DNA of 64,000 nucleotides from Microbacterium sp. zg-Y818 (GCF_030246905.1 NZ_CP126741.1:372001-436000); one strand, 5' to 3'; positions 13,360 through 23,579 are shown, counted from the first letter of the stretch. The notes: generated by a model not told the origin, from the sequence alone. Translations and numbers: made by a program.

Positions 13360-14553
13360 GTGGCTAAGGCCAAGTTCGAGCGGACCAAGCCGCACGTCAA
13401 CATCGGAACCATCGGTCACGTTGACCACGGCAAGACCACGCTGACCGCGGCGATCTCCAAGGTGCTCGCCGACAAGTACCCGTCGGCCACCAACGTGCAG
13501 CGCGACTTCGCGTCGATCGACTCGGCCCCCGAGGAGCGTCAGCGCGGCATCACGATCAACATCTCGCACGTCGAGTACGAGACCCCCAAGCGCCACTACG
13601 CGCACGTCGACGCGCCCGGTCACGCCGACTACATCAAGAACATGATCACCGGTGCCGCTCAGATGGACGGCGCGATCCTCGTGGTCGCGGCGACCGACGG
13701 CCCGATGGCTCAGACGCGTGAGCACGTGCTGCTCGCCAAGCAGGTCGGCGTGCCGTACCTGCTGGTCGCGCTGAACAAGTCGGACATGGTCGACGACGAG
13801 GAGATCCTGGAGCTCGTCGAGCTCGAGGTGCGCGAGCTTCTCTCCTCGCAGGACTTCGATGGCGACAACGCCCCCGTCGTTCGCGTCTCGGGCCTGAAGG
13901 CTCTCGAGGGCGACGAGAAGTGGGTTCAGTCGATCGTCGAGCTCATGGAGGCCGTCGACGAGTCCATCCCCGACCCGGTGCGTGACAAGGACAAGCCGTT
14001 CCTCATGCCCGTCGAGGACGTCTTCACCATCACCGGCCGTGGCACGGTCGTCACGGGTCGCGCCGAGCGCGGCACGCTGGCCATCAACTCCGAGGTCGAG
14101 ATCGTGGGTCTGCGTCCGACGCAGAAGACGATCGTCACCGGTATCGAGATGTTCCACAAGCAGCTCGACGAGGCCTGGGCCGGCGAGAACTGTGGTCTGC
14201 TCCTGCGTGGCACCAAGCGTGACGACGTCGAGCGTGGCCAGGTCATCGTGAAGCCGGGTTCGGTTACGCCGCACACCGACTTCGAGGGCACCGCGTACAT
14301 CCTCTCCAAGGAGGAGGGTGGCCGTCACAACCCCTTCTACACGAACTACCGCCCGCAGTTCTACTTCCGCACCACGGACGTCACCGGCGTCATCTCGCTG
14401 CCCGAGGGCACCGAGATGGTCATGCCCGGTGACACCACGGACATGACGGTCGAGCTGATCCAGCCGATCGCCATGGAAGAGGGCCTCGGCTTCGCGATCC
14501 GTGAGGGTGGCCGCACCGTCGGCGCCGGCACGGTGACCAAGATCATCAAGTAA
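13360..14553 (+). CDS. tuf: elongation factor Tu
   Basis: 397 aa, GTG start 13360 behind GAGGAGGA (13349-13356). EF-Tu delivers aminoacyl-tRNA to the ribosome. The G1 [10 protein letters not shown]2 RGITI, G3 DAPGHADY and G4 NKSD motifs, and the C-terminal beta barrels, are all present. Only one tuf gene is visible in the window. A strong terminator follows. Confidence 0.99.
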   Translation: MAKAKFERTKPHVNIGTIGHVDHGKTTLTAAISKVLADKYPSATNVQRDFASIDSAPEERQRGITINISHVEYETPKRHYAHVDAPGHADYIKNMITGAAQMDGAILVVAATDGPMAQTREHVLLAKQVGVPYLLVALNKSDMVDDEEILELVELEVRELLSSQDFDGDNAPVVRVSGLKALEGDEKWVQSIVELMEAVDESIPDPVRDKDKPFLMPVEDVFTITGRGTVVTGRAERGTLAINSEVEIVGLRPTQKTIVTGIEMFHKQLDEAWAGENCGLLLRGTKRDDVERGQVIVKPGSVTPHTDFEGTAYILSKEEGGRHNPFYTNYRPQFYFRTTDVTGVISLPEGTEMVMPGDTTDMTVELIQPIAMEEGLGFAIREGGRTVGAGTVTKIIK

Positions 14554-14570
14554 CTCTTTCGAGTTCCTTC

Positions 14571-14604
14571 ACGAAACCCCCCGGAGCGATCCGGGGGGTT
14601 TCGT
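14571..14604 (+). terminator. tuf/str operon terminator
   Basis: Perfect 14-bp stem (14571-14584 / 14591-14604) with a 6-nt loop, 17 nt after the tuf stop. It is the strongest intrinsic-type terminator in this part of the window. Confidence 0.85.
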
Positions 14605-14668
14605 GCGTCCGGGGGCGGGGACATGATGAACGCGAGCGGATCGTCCGCGCACCGACAGGGGGGACCCC

Positions 14669-15040
14669 ATGGGCATCGATGACGTGGTGAACAAGAGCAA
14701 GGAATTCCTCGAGCAGAACAAGGAGAAGATCGAGCAGGCGCTGCGCTCGGACAAGGCCGAGCACGTCAGCGACAGTGTGATCAACGCGGCGGCGGAGTTC
14801 GTCAAGAAGATCACGCCCGAGTCGGCCCATGCCAAGGTCGACAGCGTGCGGGAGAAGGTGGACGGCGCCGTGGGCGGCGGCAACGCGGGCGGCAGCGGTG
14901 CCGAAGCGGCCGCCTCGGCGGACGCCGCGGCGAAGGACGCGCAGAGCCCCGCCCCCGCCACGGACAAGCCGGCCACAGACAAGCCCGCCGCCGACGACAA
15001 TCCCACGGCCGAGGCGCCAGGAGCCGCGGGCATCGCATAA
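14669..15040 (+). CDS. small hydrophilic protein, MT0933/Rv0909 antitoxin-family-like
   Basis: 123 aa, ATG 14669 behind AGGGGGGA. The N-terminal ~70 residues are amphipathic and lysine/glutamate-rich with repeated K-A/D-K patterns (NKSKEFLEQNKEKIEQAL... HAKVDSVREKVDGAV), resembling the MT0933-type antitoxin family by recall. The C-terminal half is a disordered Ala/Pro/Asp tail with a PATDKPATDKP repeat. No toxin gene adjoins it, so I do not claim a toxin-antitoxin pair; a general stress role is equally possible. Confidence 0.7.
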   Translation: MGIDDVVNKSKEFLEQNKEKIEQALRSDKAEHVSDSVINAAAEFVKKITPESAHAKVDSVREKVDGAVGGGNAGGSGAEAAASADAAAKDAQSPAPATDKPATDKPAADDNPTAEAPGAAGIA

Positions 15041-15116
15041 CGCCACGTCCCCGTTCTCGTCAGCCGAACCTGGAACCCGACACGCCTCAGTGGCGGCACG
15101 CTCGGGCCGCGCGTGA

Positions 15117-15164
15117 GCGCACAGCGACGCCCTCGGAGATCCTCCCGAGGGCGTCGCTGTGCGC
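15117..15164 (+). terminator. 20-bp perfect-stem terminator
   Basis: Perfect 20-bp stem (15117-15136 / 15145-15164) with an 8-nt loop. It ends the 14669 gene's transcript and insulates the giant surface-protein gene. Confidence 0.85.
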
Positions 15165-15185
15165 AGCCACGATCAGCGACGGGCC

Positions 15186-15214
15186 TTGACGGTCTCAAAG
15201 GCGGTTTGTAGCTT
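15186..15214 (+). promoter_or_regulatory. promoter of the giant surface-protein gene
   Basis: TTGACG (15186-15191), 17-nt spacer, TAGCTT (15209-15214). It lies directly after the terminator, giving a leader of about 110 nt to ATG 15331. Confidence 0.6.
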
Positions 15215-15330
15215 GTGCATGAGCTCGTGCTGCAGGCGGTCCTGGGGGGCCACATGTCGCAGAGGAACACGTGTCTTGGGAGTCCGCTTCGGGGCTGCCC
15301 GTACGTCGACGAGAGCGACGAGGGTCTGGG

Positions 15331-18300
15331 ATGAGCGGTATTCGGCGTGTCCGGAATCAGCAGCGGGCAGAACGACGGGCGCTGTGGCAGCGACCTGGGG
15401 GGCGGAGCGCGCGCGTCACGCTGACCGCGCTGCTGATCGCCACCTTGGCCTTCGCGAACGCGCCCGCGGGCGCCGCGGTGGCCGCGGTCGTGCCTCCGAC
15501 CCCGCCGTCGCCGACGGAGTCGCCCGCGCCCGAACAGCCGACTCCCGCAGCACCCACGCCGGAGTCACCTGCACCGCAGGCCCCCGCTCCCACCTCCGAA
15601 CCGCCCGCCCCGGAGCAGCCCGCTCCGGAGCCCGAGGCGCCCGCGCCGGCCGAGCCCGGGACCACCGACCCGCCGGCCACGGAATCGCCGGCTGCTCCCG
15701 AAGAGGCGGATCCGCTCGCGGAGGAACCCGGGATCGTCACACCGCTGGCGGCCGTCAGCGACTGTGCGGGGGGCAACTCCGTCTGCGGCACCCTGAACAT
15801 CGTGAACGTCGTGCAGGGGGGCTCGGCGACCCCGGCCGACTGGGCGCTGCGCGCCAACATCGTCGGCACCGACGACTGGTACGACTTCACCAGCGGGCAG
15901 ACGCGCCGTGTCACCAAGCCCGGCTCGTACACGCTGGAGGCCATCGGCACCCCCGGCGTCACCGACGACTACACCACCACGCTCAGCTGCTTCCTCAACG
16001 ACACCAGCGGAGGCACCCGCCTGCAGTTCACCGAGGCCGAGGCGCTGGTGCAGTACATCGGCACGGGGAACCAATCGCTCGTCGCCTCGTGCACCTTCAC
16101 GCACACCTCCACCGCGCCGGGCACGCTCGTGCTGAGCAAGGGCGGCGAGCGCACCGGCGCTCAGACCGTCGCGCCGCTGGCAGGGGCGACGTTCTCGGTC
16201 TACAGCGGCGGGACGGAGACCGAGCCGGACACCGACCCGGCCAACCTCGTAGGGACCTGCGAGACCGGCACGGACGGGCTCTGCGAGGTGAGCGTGCCCT
16301 CCGGTGCCCAGTACTGGGTCGTCGAGACGGCGGCACCTGAGGGTTATCAGATCATCGACAGCTTCGACGTCGGCACTTCGGCGTCGGCCACCCAGCAGCC
16401 GTACCGGCTGAGAACCGCCGTGATCCCCGCAGGAGAGACGGTGACCTATCCGCAGCAGGCCGGCGGCAACACCAACCTGCAGGCGCGGGGCAGCCAATGG
16501 GCCAACGCCGCGATCAACCCGACGCTGGCACAGACCTGCGGGCTGCGCGTGGGGCTGCTCGTGGACCTCTCCAACTCCCTGCAGAGCTCGCAGCAGGACC
16601 TGCGTGATGCGGCGGCGGGGTTCGTCGACACCCTGGAGGGGACTCCGTCCTCGATCGGCATCTGGACCTTCGCCGGCGGCGCGCCGGCCGTGGGCGCCGC
16701 AAACACCACCCTGCCGCTCACGCCGGTGTCGACCCCCGCGGGGGCGGCCACGGTGCGCGCGAAGGCGAACAGCCTGACCGTGGTCAACACCGGGGGGTGG
16801 GAGCAGGGCACGAACTGGGACCAGGGGCTCTGGCAGGTCGCCGGGGCCAGCACGGCCGACACGCTCGACGTGCTGCTCGTGCTCACCGACGGCAGCCCCA
16901 CCTATTACAGCGCGCCCGGAACCGGCACCGGCGGTGCGCCGTCCGGTCCTGGCAACCGCACCCGCTTCGTCGAGATGGAGAATGCCGTCGCCTCCGCGAA
17001 CGCGCTCAAGATCGAACGTGGCACCAGCGTGGTCGGCGTCGGCATCGGACCGGCGTCGGCCGGCGAGGAGCAGAACCTGCAGGCGATCTCAGGACCCACC
17101 GTCGGGCAGGACTACTTCCTCGTCGACGGGTACGAGGATCTGCGGGCGTTCCTCGAGGAGAGGGCGCTGGGCGAGTGCGCCGGCACCGTCAACGTCACCA
17201 AGCTCGTGATCCCCGCAGAAGGCGACATCTCCGACGCCGTCCCGACTCCGGGCTGGACCTTCGATGCGACCACCGAGGCCGAGGGTGTCACCGTCGACCC
17301 GGCATCCGCTCAGACCAACGAAACCGGCGCTGTCAGCTTCGCCGCCAACGGCATCGCCGCCGGCGGCACCGCGGACGTCACCGTCACCGAGACCCAGCAG
17401 GCGGGATTCGAACTCGTCCAGCAGGACGGCGCCAACGCCGCCTGTACGGACAACGCAGGCACAGCTGTGCCCGTCACCAACGCCGGCGAGCTGGGGTTCA
17501 CGACCGCCGCACTGCAGGGCGGCATCGTCACGTGCACCGTGTACAACCGGGCGCCGGATCCCACGGTGTCGCTGCGTGTGGACAAGGCGTGGGTCGTCGA
17601 CGGCGTGCCCTATGAGGACGGCACGCAGCCGGTCGGAAACGCCGACCTGACCCTCGACGGCCAGCCGCGCACCTTCGGCACCACCTACCCGCAGTACACC
17701 GTCGGCGACACCGTCGTCATCGGCGAGGAGGTGAGTGGCCTGCCCTCCGGCTGCACCAACGTCTCCAGCGGCGCCGGCGATCACGTCATCACCGCCGACG
17801 ACCCGAACGTGGTGACCGTGACGAACACCGTCACGTGCGTCACGTCGCTCACGCTGGTGAAGTCCATCGCGAACGGCGACGCGACCGTCGAGGACTTCAC
17901 GCTCACCGCGTCGCCGATCGGCGGCACCGGCCTCGATGGCCCGTCGGGCGTGAGCGGGACGACCGCGTCGGTGACCCCGGGCGTGCGGTACCTGCTCGCC
18001 GAGACCGGGCCGGCCACGTACGTGCAGACCGTCGAGGAGGGGGCCACGCTGATCGAGGGGGCCACCGGCAGCTGGGACTGCGTCGTCGACGGCGGCGGCG
18101 ACTATGACGGCGCGGACGGCGGAGTCACCGTGTCGCTCGGGCAGGAGGTCACCTGCACGGCGACGAACCAGACCGCCACGATCGTGCTGCTCAAGCAGGT
18201 GGTCAACGACGAGGGGGGAACTCTCACCGCCGACGCCTGGCAACTCACCGCCGACCCCGGTGAGGGTGTGTCCGGCCTGACGCCCACCACCGTCACAGGC

Positions 18301-21300
18301 GCCCCGAGCGCGACCGCGGACAACACCTTCGCAGTCAGGCCCGGTCAGAGCTACACGCTCTCCGAAGCCGGCGGCGGCACCGGATACCGCGAGTTCGCGC
18401 TGGAGCAGCTGGTGGCGGGGGTGTGGACAGCCGTGGATCCCGCGGTCACCGTGCCGGCGCTCGGCACGAACACCTACCGCTTCGTCAACGTCGACGTCGC
18501 ACCGACGCTCACCCTCGTCAAGACGGTGACCAACGACGACGGCGGAACCGCCGCCGCCACCGACTGGACGCTGTCGGCGACCAGTCCGGGTGAGCCCGAG
18601 GTCACCGGCGTCACCGGCACGGAGGCGGTGACCGCGGCGCCCGTCTTCGGCGGCGTCCCGTACACCCTCGCCGAGACGGGTCCCGAGGGCTACACGTGGG
18701 AGTCGCTCACGTGCGACAACGGGGCGGCCGTGTCGCCGTCGAGCCCGACGCTGACCCTCGAGGTGGGCGAGGCCGTCACCTGCACGTTCGTCAACGACGA
18801 CGTCGCCCCCACCCTCACGCTGGTCAAGGAGGTCACCAACGCCCAGGGCGGGACGGCCGTGGCGACGGACTGGACGCTGTCGGCGACCACCCCCGGGGGG
18901 CCGGACCTCACGGGCGTCTCGGGAGCCGCTGCCGTCACCGGCGTCACCGTCCCGGCGGGCGCGACCTACACGCTCGCCGAGAGCGGTGGGCCCACCGGCT
19001 ACGACTGGGTCGCGCTCTCGTGCGACAACGGCGCCGAGATCTCTCCGGAGAGCCCGACGCTGACCCTCGGTCTCGCTGAGGACGTCACGTGCACCTTCAG
19101 CAACACCGACCTCGCCGGCAGTCTCACCCTGGTCAAGGAGATCGTCAACGACAACGGGGGCACGGCCGTGCCGGAAGACTGGAATCAGCGGCTCACCGCG
19201 CAGCCCGCCGCCGGCGAGACCCTGGTCTTTGACCACAGCGAGACGATCGGCGTTCCGGGCGGAACGTACACGCTCGCCGAGATCGACCAGCTCGCGGGCT
19301 ACGAGTTGACCGGCCTGTCCTGCACCACGGGCCAGACCTCCCTGACCTCCCCGACGGTCACGGTGCCCAACGGGGACAACGTCACCTGCACTTTCGTCAA
19401 CGACGACATCGCGCCCACGCTCACGCTCGTCAAGACCATCGCCAACGACGACGGTGGCACCGCGGCCGCGACCGACTGGACACTGTCGGCGGCCACCCCG
19501 GGCGGACCGGATCTGTCGGGTGCGACCGGCGCCGCGGCGGTCACCGCGGTCACCGTCCCCGCCAACAGCGAGTACACGCTCGCCGAGACCGGACCGGACG
19601 GCTACGACTGGTCCTCGCTCTCGTGCGACAACGGGGCCGATGCCTCGGTGGCCGACCCGACGTTGACCCTGGCGTTGGACGAGGACGTCACCTGCACGTT
19701 CGTCAACGACGACGTGCCGGGAACGCTCACGCTCCTCAAGCAGGTCGTGAACGACGACGGCGGCACCGCCGTGCCGACGGACTGGAACCAGGCACTCACG
19801 GCGCAGCCCGCCGGGGGGACGGCCATCGCCTTCGACCACGACGTGTCACAGCAGGTCACCGCCGGTGAGTACACCCTCGCCGAGTCCGGTGGCCCGGAGG
19901 GCTACGAGTGGACGGCACTGACCTGCAGCACCGGGTCGACGACGCTGGAATCGCCCGCCGTCACCGTCGCCAACGGCGAAGAGGTCATCTGCTCGTTCAC
20001 CAACGATGACGTCGCACCCACGCTGACGCTGGTGAAGACCGTCACCAACGCCAACGGCGGCACCGCCGAGCCCACCGAGTGGACGCTCGCGGCGAGCACC
20101 CCCGGCGGGCCCGCACTCAGCGGCGTCACCGGCACGCCCGCCGTCACCGCCGTCGCGGTCCCGGCCGGCGCGGAGTACACCCTCGCCGAATCCGGCGGCC
20201 CGGACGGCTATGAGTGGACATCGCTCGTCTGCGACAACGGGGCGACCACGTCCCCGGAGGAGCCGACGCTCACCCTGGGCCTGGCCGAGGACGTCACCTG
20301 CACGTTCGGCAACACCGACGTGCCCGGCTCCCTCACCCTGGTCAAGGACGTCGACAACACCCTCGGGGGCAGCGCCGTACCGGCCGACTGGAACCAGCGA
20401 CTGACGGCCCAGCCCGCCACGGGCGCGGCGCTCGTCTTCGACCACGCCCAGACCCAGTCGGTGCCCGCCGGCAGCTACACGCTGGCCGAGGTCGATCAGA
20501 TCGCGGACTACGAGTGGACCGCGCTGTCGTGCGACACCGGCGGCGTCACCCGCGACGCTCCCGTCGTGACCGTCGCCAACGGCCAGTCCGTCACGTGCAC
20601 GTTCACCAATGCGGCCATCGCCCCGACGCTCACGCTGGTGAAGAACGTCGACAACCAGGGTGGCGTCGGCACCGCCACGCCCGAGCAATGGACGCTCAAC
20701 GCCGTCGCGGGCGAGAGCGACCCCCTGCTGTCGGGCGAAGGCACCCGCACCGGGACGACCACCGCCGCGGTGTCCGGGCAGGTCGCCGCCGACGTCGACT
20801 ACGCATTGTCTGAGACGTTCGGGCCATCCGGATACACCGCCGGTGACTGGGCCTGCGTCGAGACCGACGGCGGCGCCGCCTACCCGCTCGTCTCGGCCGG
20901 AGTCGTGCGACTCAGCCTCGGCGTCGACGTCACCTGCGAGATCGTCAACACGGCGATCCGGGCGGAGGGGACGATCGACAAGCAGGTGACCGACGGTTCG
21001 CCGGTGCACAACGCCGACGGCACGTGGACCATCTCCTACGACATCGTCGTCACCAACAACTCCGACACCTCGACGTTCATCTACAGCCTCGCCGACGCGC
21101 TGCAGTACGGCGAAGGGATCACGCCGACCGCGGCCACCTGGACCGGCCCCGACGGCACCTCGGGCGAGTTCACGCTGCCCGCCGGGACCGCCACCCTCGC
21201 CACCGACGTCTCGCTGCCGACCAGCGGTGACCCCGCGGCGCGGGCGACGCACACCTACACGGTGACGGTGACGGCGTCGATCGCGGACGGCACCCAGGAC

Positions 21301-23190
21301 GGCGACGCCTGGCGGTGCGACACCGCGCCCGGCGTGCCCACGGCGGGCGGATTCCTCAACTCCGCGACGCTGTCGGCCACCGGTGAGGACGACCAGACCG
21401 TGTTCGGCTGCGGCGAGCCGGCGTTCCCGACCCTGGTGAAGACCGGCGTCGACCCCGCCACGCAGAACCCCGACGCCTCGTGGAACGTCTCGTACACGCT
21501 GACGCTGAGCAACCCGGGTGCGGTGGCGGTGCAGGCAGCGCTGACCGATACGCTCCCGAGCCTCCCCGGCGGCTGGGAGCTCGACGGGGACGTGTGGACC
21601 ATCGCCGCCGTCGGCGAGGCTCCGGCCCCGACGACCGCGACCGCGGCGCCGGGCGAGACCGCGGCGGTGTTCACCGGACAGCTGCAGCCTGCGGCATCCC
21701 TGGTGTACGCCGTCAGCGGCGTGCTGCGCCCGACCGTCGAAGCGACGGACCCGGGGGAGTGCGCGACGGGCGGCGGAATCGTGAACACCGCGGGCGTCAC
21801 CTCGGGCGAGATCGTGGTGGATGCCGAGGGCTGCGTCACGGTGAGGACCGCCGGGGTGACCGTCGACAAGAGCGACGGGGCCGCGCAGCAGCTGCCCGAC
21901 GGCCAGTGGCAGATCGACTACGTCGTGACCGTCACCAACACCAGCGACACCGTCGCGACGGTCTACACCCTCACCGACACCCCCGACCTGGGCGAGGGCA
22001 TCGTCCTCGTCTCGGGCGAATGGGTGGGCACCGCGCCTGCGCCGGACAGCCCCCTCGCGGCGGGAGCGACCGCCGAGTACACCTTCCGCGTCGTGGCATC
22101 CATCGACCCCGCCGCCGAGGACCCGTCGCTGACGTGTGAACCCGGCGAGGGTGGAGCCTTCTTCAACGGCGTCACGGTCGTCTTCCCCGGCGGCACCGCC
22201 CAGGACGACGGCTGCGCCGAGCCGGGCGGCCCCACGGTCACCAAGACCGGCCAGGCTCCCACCCCGCTCGGCGCGGGCGTCTGGATCATCTCCTACGCCG
22301 TGGAGGTGTCGAACACCAGCGGTGTGACGGTCGCCTACACGCTGGAGGATCGTCCCGAGCCGCTCAGCGGCGGCATCGCGCTCGTGACGCCGTGGACGGT
22401 GACCGGACCGACTGTCGTGCCGGACGGCGCGGGCACCGCCGCGCTCGCCCCCGACTGGGACGGCGCGCAGCAGCCGACGGCTGCGACCGGCCTGCTTCCG
22501 GACGGCGCGACCCACACCTACACCGTGAGCGGTCAGGTGAGCGTCGTGGATGCCGATCCCGATGCGCTCACCTGCGGCGAGACGCCCGAGGAAGGTGGCG
22601 TCTGGAACACCGCGCGGGTGGACAACGGCGCGTTCGAGTCGACGGATGAGGACTGCAGCGGACTGGTCGTGGTGCCGGTGGAGCTGGAGAAGTCCGACGG
22701 CACGGTGAGTGAGCTCGGAGAGGGACGGTGGCGCATCGACTACGTCGTGACCGTCACGAACCCGGGGCTGCAGCCGACGACCTACACCCTCACCGACGCA
22801 CCGGAGTTCGACACCGCGTTCACGATCCTCGCGCAGGGCTGGGTCGGGTCCCCGAACGTCGCCGACGTGCAGATCCCGGCGGGCGGCGTGGACACGTACA
22901 CCTACCGGGTGGATGCCGCATCGACCCAGAACCCGCTGCCCTCCAGCGCGCTGGAGTGCAGTGCGCAGGGCGGCGGATTCTTCAACACCGCCACCGCGAC
23001 GCACCCCGGCGGGGTGGTCGCCGACAGTGGCTGTGCGGTACCGGTCACCCGTCCCGCGCCGGCGCCGGGCCCCGGGCTCGCGGGCACCGGCGGCACCGTG
23101 CAGGCCGGCCTGGGCTGGCTCGGCGGGACGGCGCTGACCGCTGGCATCCTGCTCCTGGTGCTGCTGCGCCGGAGGCGCCACTCGGAGTGA
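15331..23190 (+). CDS. giant sortase-anchored surface protein: VWA domain, tandem isopeptide-type repeats, DUF11-like domains
   Basis: About 2,619 aa from ATG 15331; an in-frame ATG-less extension to 15271 is less likely. Order: basic N terminus and signal peptide (to ~45), Pro/Ala/Glu-rich stalk (~50-150), SpaA/Cna-B-like domain ending VVETAAPEGY (~265-355), von Willebrand A domain with MIDAS DLSNS at D412 (~405-615), then about twelve ~100-residue Cna-B/DUF5979-like modules (~615-1875), five longer DUF11-like modules (~1877-2570), sorting signal LAGTG (2583-2587), hydrophobic helix and RRRRHSE tail. LAGTG fits the LAxTG signal of class E sortases. Probably a wall-anchored adhesin. It lies between tuf and rpsJ, an unusual site. 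Confidence 0.9.
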   Translation: MSGIRRVRNQQRAERRALWQRPGGRSARVTLTALLIATLAFANAPAGAAVAAVVPPTPPSPTESPAPEQPTPAAPTPESPAPQAPAPTSEPPAPEQPAPEPEAPAPAEPGTTDPPATESPAAPEEADPLAEEPGIVTPLAAVSDCAGGNSVCGTLNIVNVVQGGSATPADWALRANIVGTDDWYDFTSGQTRRVTKPGSYTLEAIGTPGVTDDYTTTLSCFLNDTSGGTRLQFTEAEALVQYIGTGNQSLVASCTFTHTSTAPGTLVLSKGGERTGAQTVAPLAGATFSVYSGGTETEPDTDPANLVGTCETGTDGLCEVSVPSGAQYWVVETAAPEGYQIIDSFDVGTSASATQQPYRLRTAVIPAGETVTYPQQAGGNTNLQARGSQWANAAINPTLAQTCGLRVGLLVDLSNSLQSSQQDLRDAAAGFVDTLEGTPSSIGIWTFAGGAPAVGAANTTLPLTPVSTPAGAATVRAKANSLTVVNTGGWEQGTNWDQGLWQVAGASTADTLDVLLVLTDGSPTYYSAPGTGTGGAPSGPGNRTRFVEMENAVASANALKIERGTSVVGVGIGPASAGEEQNLQAISGPTVGQDYFLVDGYEDLRAFLEERALGECAGTVNVTKLVIPAEGDISDAVPTPGWTFDATTEAEGVTVDPASAQTNETGAVSFAANGIAAGGTADVTVTETQQAGFELVQQDGANAACTDNAGTAVPVTNAGELGFTTAALQGGIVTCTVYNRAPDPTVSLRVDKAWVVDGVPYEDGTQPVGNADLTLDGQPRTFGTTYPQYTVGDTVVIGEEVSGLPSGCTNVSSGAGDHVITADDPNVVTVTNTVTCVTSLTLVKSIANGDATVEDFTLTASPIGGTGLDGPSGVSGTTASVTPGVRYLLAETGPATYVQTVEEGATLIEGATGSWDCVVDGGGDYDGADGGVTVSLGQEVTCTATNQTATIVLLKQVVNDEGGTLTADAWQLTADPGEGVSGLTPTTVTGAPSATADNTFAVRPGQSYTLSEAGGGTGYREFALEQLVAGVWTAVDPAVTVPALGTNTYRFVNVDVAPTLTLVKTVTNDDGGTAAATDWTLSATSPGEPEVTGVTGTEAVTAAPVFGGVPYTLAETGPEGYTWESLTCDNGAAVSPSSPTLTLEVGEAVTCTFVNDDVAPTLTLVKEVTNAQGGTAVATDWTLSATTPGGPDLTGVSGAAAVTGVTVPAGATYTLAESGGPTGYDWVALSCDNGAEISPESPTLTLGLAEDVTCTFSNTDLAGSLTLVKEIVNDNGGTAVPEDWNQRLTAQPAAGETLVFDHSETIGVPGGTYTLAEIDQLAGYELTGLSCTTGQTSLTSPTVTVPNGDNVTCTFVNDDIAPTLTLVKTIANDDGGTAAATDWTLSAATPGGPDLSGATGAAAVTAVTVPANSEYTLAETGPDGYDWSSLSCDNGADASVADPTLTLALDEDVTCTFVNDDVPGTLTLLKQVVNDDGGTAVPTDWNQALTAQPAGGTAIAFDHDVSQQVTAGEYTLAESGGPEGYEWTALTCSTGSTTLESPAVTVANGEEVICSFTNDDVAPTLTLVKTVTNANGGTAEPTEWTLAASTPGGPALSGVTGTPAVTAVAVPAGAEYTLAESGGPDGYEWTSLVCDNGATTSPEEPTLTLGLAEDVTCTFGNTDVPGSLTLVKDVDNTLGGSAVPADWNQRLTAQPATGAALVFDHAQTQSVPAGSYTLAEVDQIADYEWTALSCDTGGVTRDAPVVTVANGQSVTCTFTNAAIAPTLTLVKNVDNQGGVGTATPEQWTLNAVAGESDPLLSGEGTRTGTTTAAVSGQVAADVDYALSETFGPSGYTAGDWACVETDGGAAYPLVSAGVVRLSLGVDVTCEIVNTAIRAEGTIDKQVTDGSPVHNADGTWTISYDIVVTNNSDTSTFIYSLADALQYGEGITPTAATWTGPDGTSGEFTLPAGTATLATDVSLPTSGDPAARATHTYTVTVTASIADGTQDGDAWRCDTAPGVPTAGGFLNSATLSATGEDDQTVFGCGEPAFPTLVKTGVDPATQNPDASWNVSYTLTLSNPGAVAVQAALTDTLPSLPGGWELDGDVWTIAAVGEAPAPTTATAAPGETAAVFTGQLQPAASLVYAVSGVLRPTVEATDPGECATGGGIVNTAGVTSGEIVVDAEGCVTVRTAGVTVDKSDGAAQQLPDGQWQIDYVVTVTNTSDTVATVYTLTDTPDLGEGIVLVSGEWVGTAPAPDSPLAAGATAEYTFRVVASIDPAAEDPSLTCEPGEGGAFFNGVTVVFPGGTAQDDGCAEPGGPTVTKTGQAPTPLGAGVWIISYAVEVSNTSGVTVAYTLEDRPEPLSGGIALVTPWTVTGPTVVPDGAGTAALAPDWDGAQQPTAATGLLPDGATHTYTVSGQVSVVDADPDALTCGETPEEGGVWNTARVDNGAFESTDEDCSGLVVVPVELEKSDGTVSELGEGRWRIDYVVTVTNPGLQPTTYTLTDAPEFDTAFTILAQGWVGSPNVADVQIPAGGVDTYTYRVDAASTQNPLPSSALECSAQGGGFFNTATATHPGGVVADSGCAVPVTRPAPAPGPGLAGTGGTVQAGLGWLGGTALTAGILLLVLLRRRRHSE
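18499..20620 (+). repeat. seven tandem A/B-type domain repeats in the giant surface protein
   Basis: Seven consecutive ~100-aa repeats in the order A-A-B-A-B-A-B. Type A contains TDWTLSA...SLxCDNG...EDVTCTF. Type B contains DWNQ.LTAQPA...FDH...SCxTG...VTCTF. An A plus a B makes a ~600-bp unit repeated three times. Each repeat keeps LVK (or LLK), YTLAE, two cysteines and a final T/S-F-x-N. Confidence 0.9.
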
Positions 23191-23206
23191 GTCGCCGGCC
23201 GGATCG

Positions 23207-23237
23207 GCGACACGCCCGAGTTTGCGACACGCCCGGG
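23207..23237 (+). promoter_or_regulatory. two direct GCGACACGCCCGRG elements upstream of the S10 operon
   Basis: GCGACACGCCCGAG at 23207-23220 and GCGACACGCCCGGG at 23224-23237, 17 nt apart. The first abuts the -35 box; the second overlaps it and runs into the spacer. The same element lies upstream of the infA and rRNA promoters. Confidence 0.7.
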
Positions 23238-23250
23238 CGACGCGTACACT
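23222..23250 (+). promoter_or_regulatory. S10 operon promoter
   Basis: TTGCGA (23222-23227), 17-nt spacer, TACACT (23245-23250). It is followed by a ~320-nt leader before rpsJ. Confidence 0.7.
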
Positions 23251-23256
23251 AGTGAA

Positions 23257-23579
23257 GTTCCACATTCCGGTGGTCGCTCTGCGTGCCCCGGATCACTGTC
23301 ACGGCAGTGCATAGGCGGCGCGATACGCGCAGGGTCCTAGGCCGCGGGCAGCAGAACACCACATCCCACAAACCCGACCCCGCTCCGGCGGGTCGCATTC
23401 CATGCGCACGGGGGAGTGAGGAGCCGCAGGCCGATCGGCGTGCGGTTTGACAGCAGAACAGCGGTGCAGCATCCCCACCTCGCGTGGTGACAAGTGCCAG
23501 GCGCAATTCCGCGCCACCGTGCGTCCAATGCGCTCATGACCCGTGAGACGTAAGACGCGAGAAAGAGAGTGAGCAGACA
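23257..23579 (+). other. untranslated leader of the S10 operon
   Basis: A stretch of ~320 nt without a credible coding region. It includes an imperfect GACC-CGC/GCG-GGTC hairpin near 23380-23400. The length suggests ribosomal-protein feedback (L4 does this in E. coli), but I cannot match the E. coli structure. The bases just before rpsJ carry the GA-rich ribosome-binding site. Confidence 0.4.

Noticed and set aside
14669..15040. Toxin-antitoxin pair at the small antitoxin-family-like gene
   Set aside because: No toxin-like ORF lies on either side: terminators and a promoter flank it. I keep only the family resemblance.
17089..23265. Two long antisense frames (916 and 1,139 codons) across the giant surface-protein gene
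   Set aside because: They mirror the repeated sense coding sequence; the sense frame has signal peptide, domains and sorting signal, while these have none.
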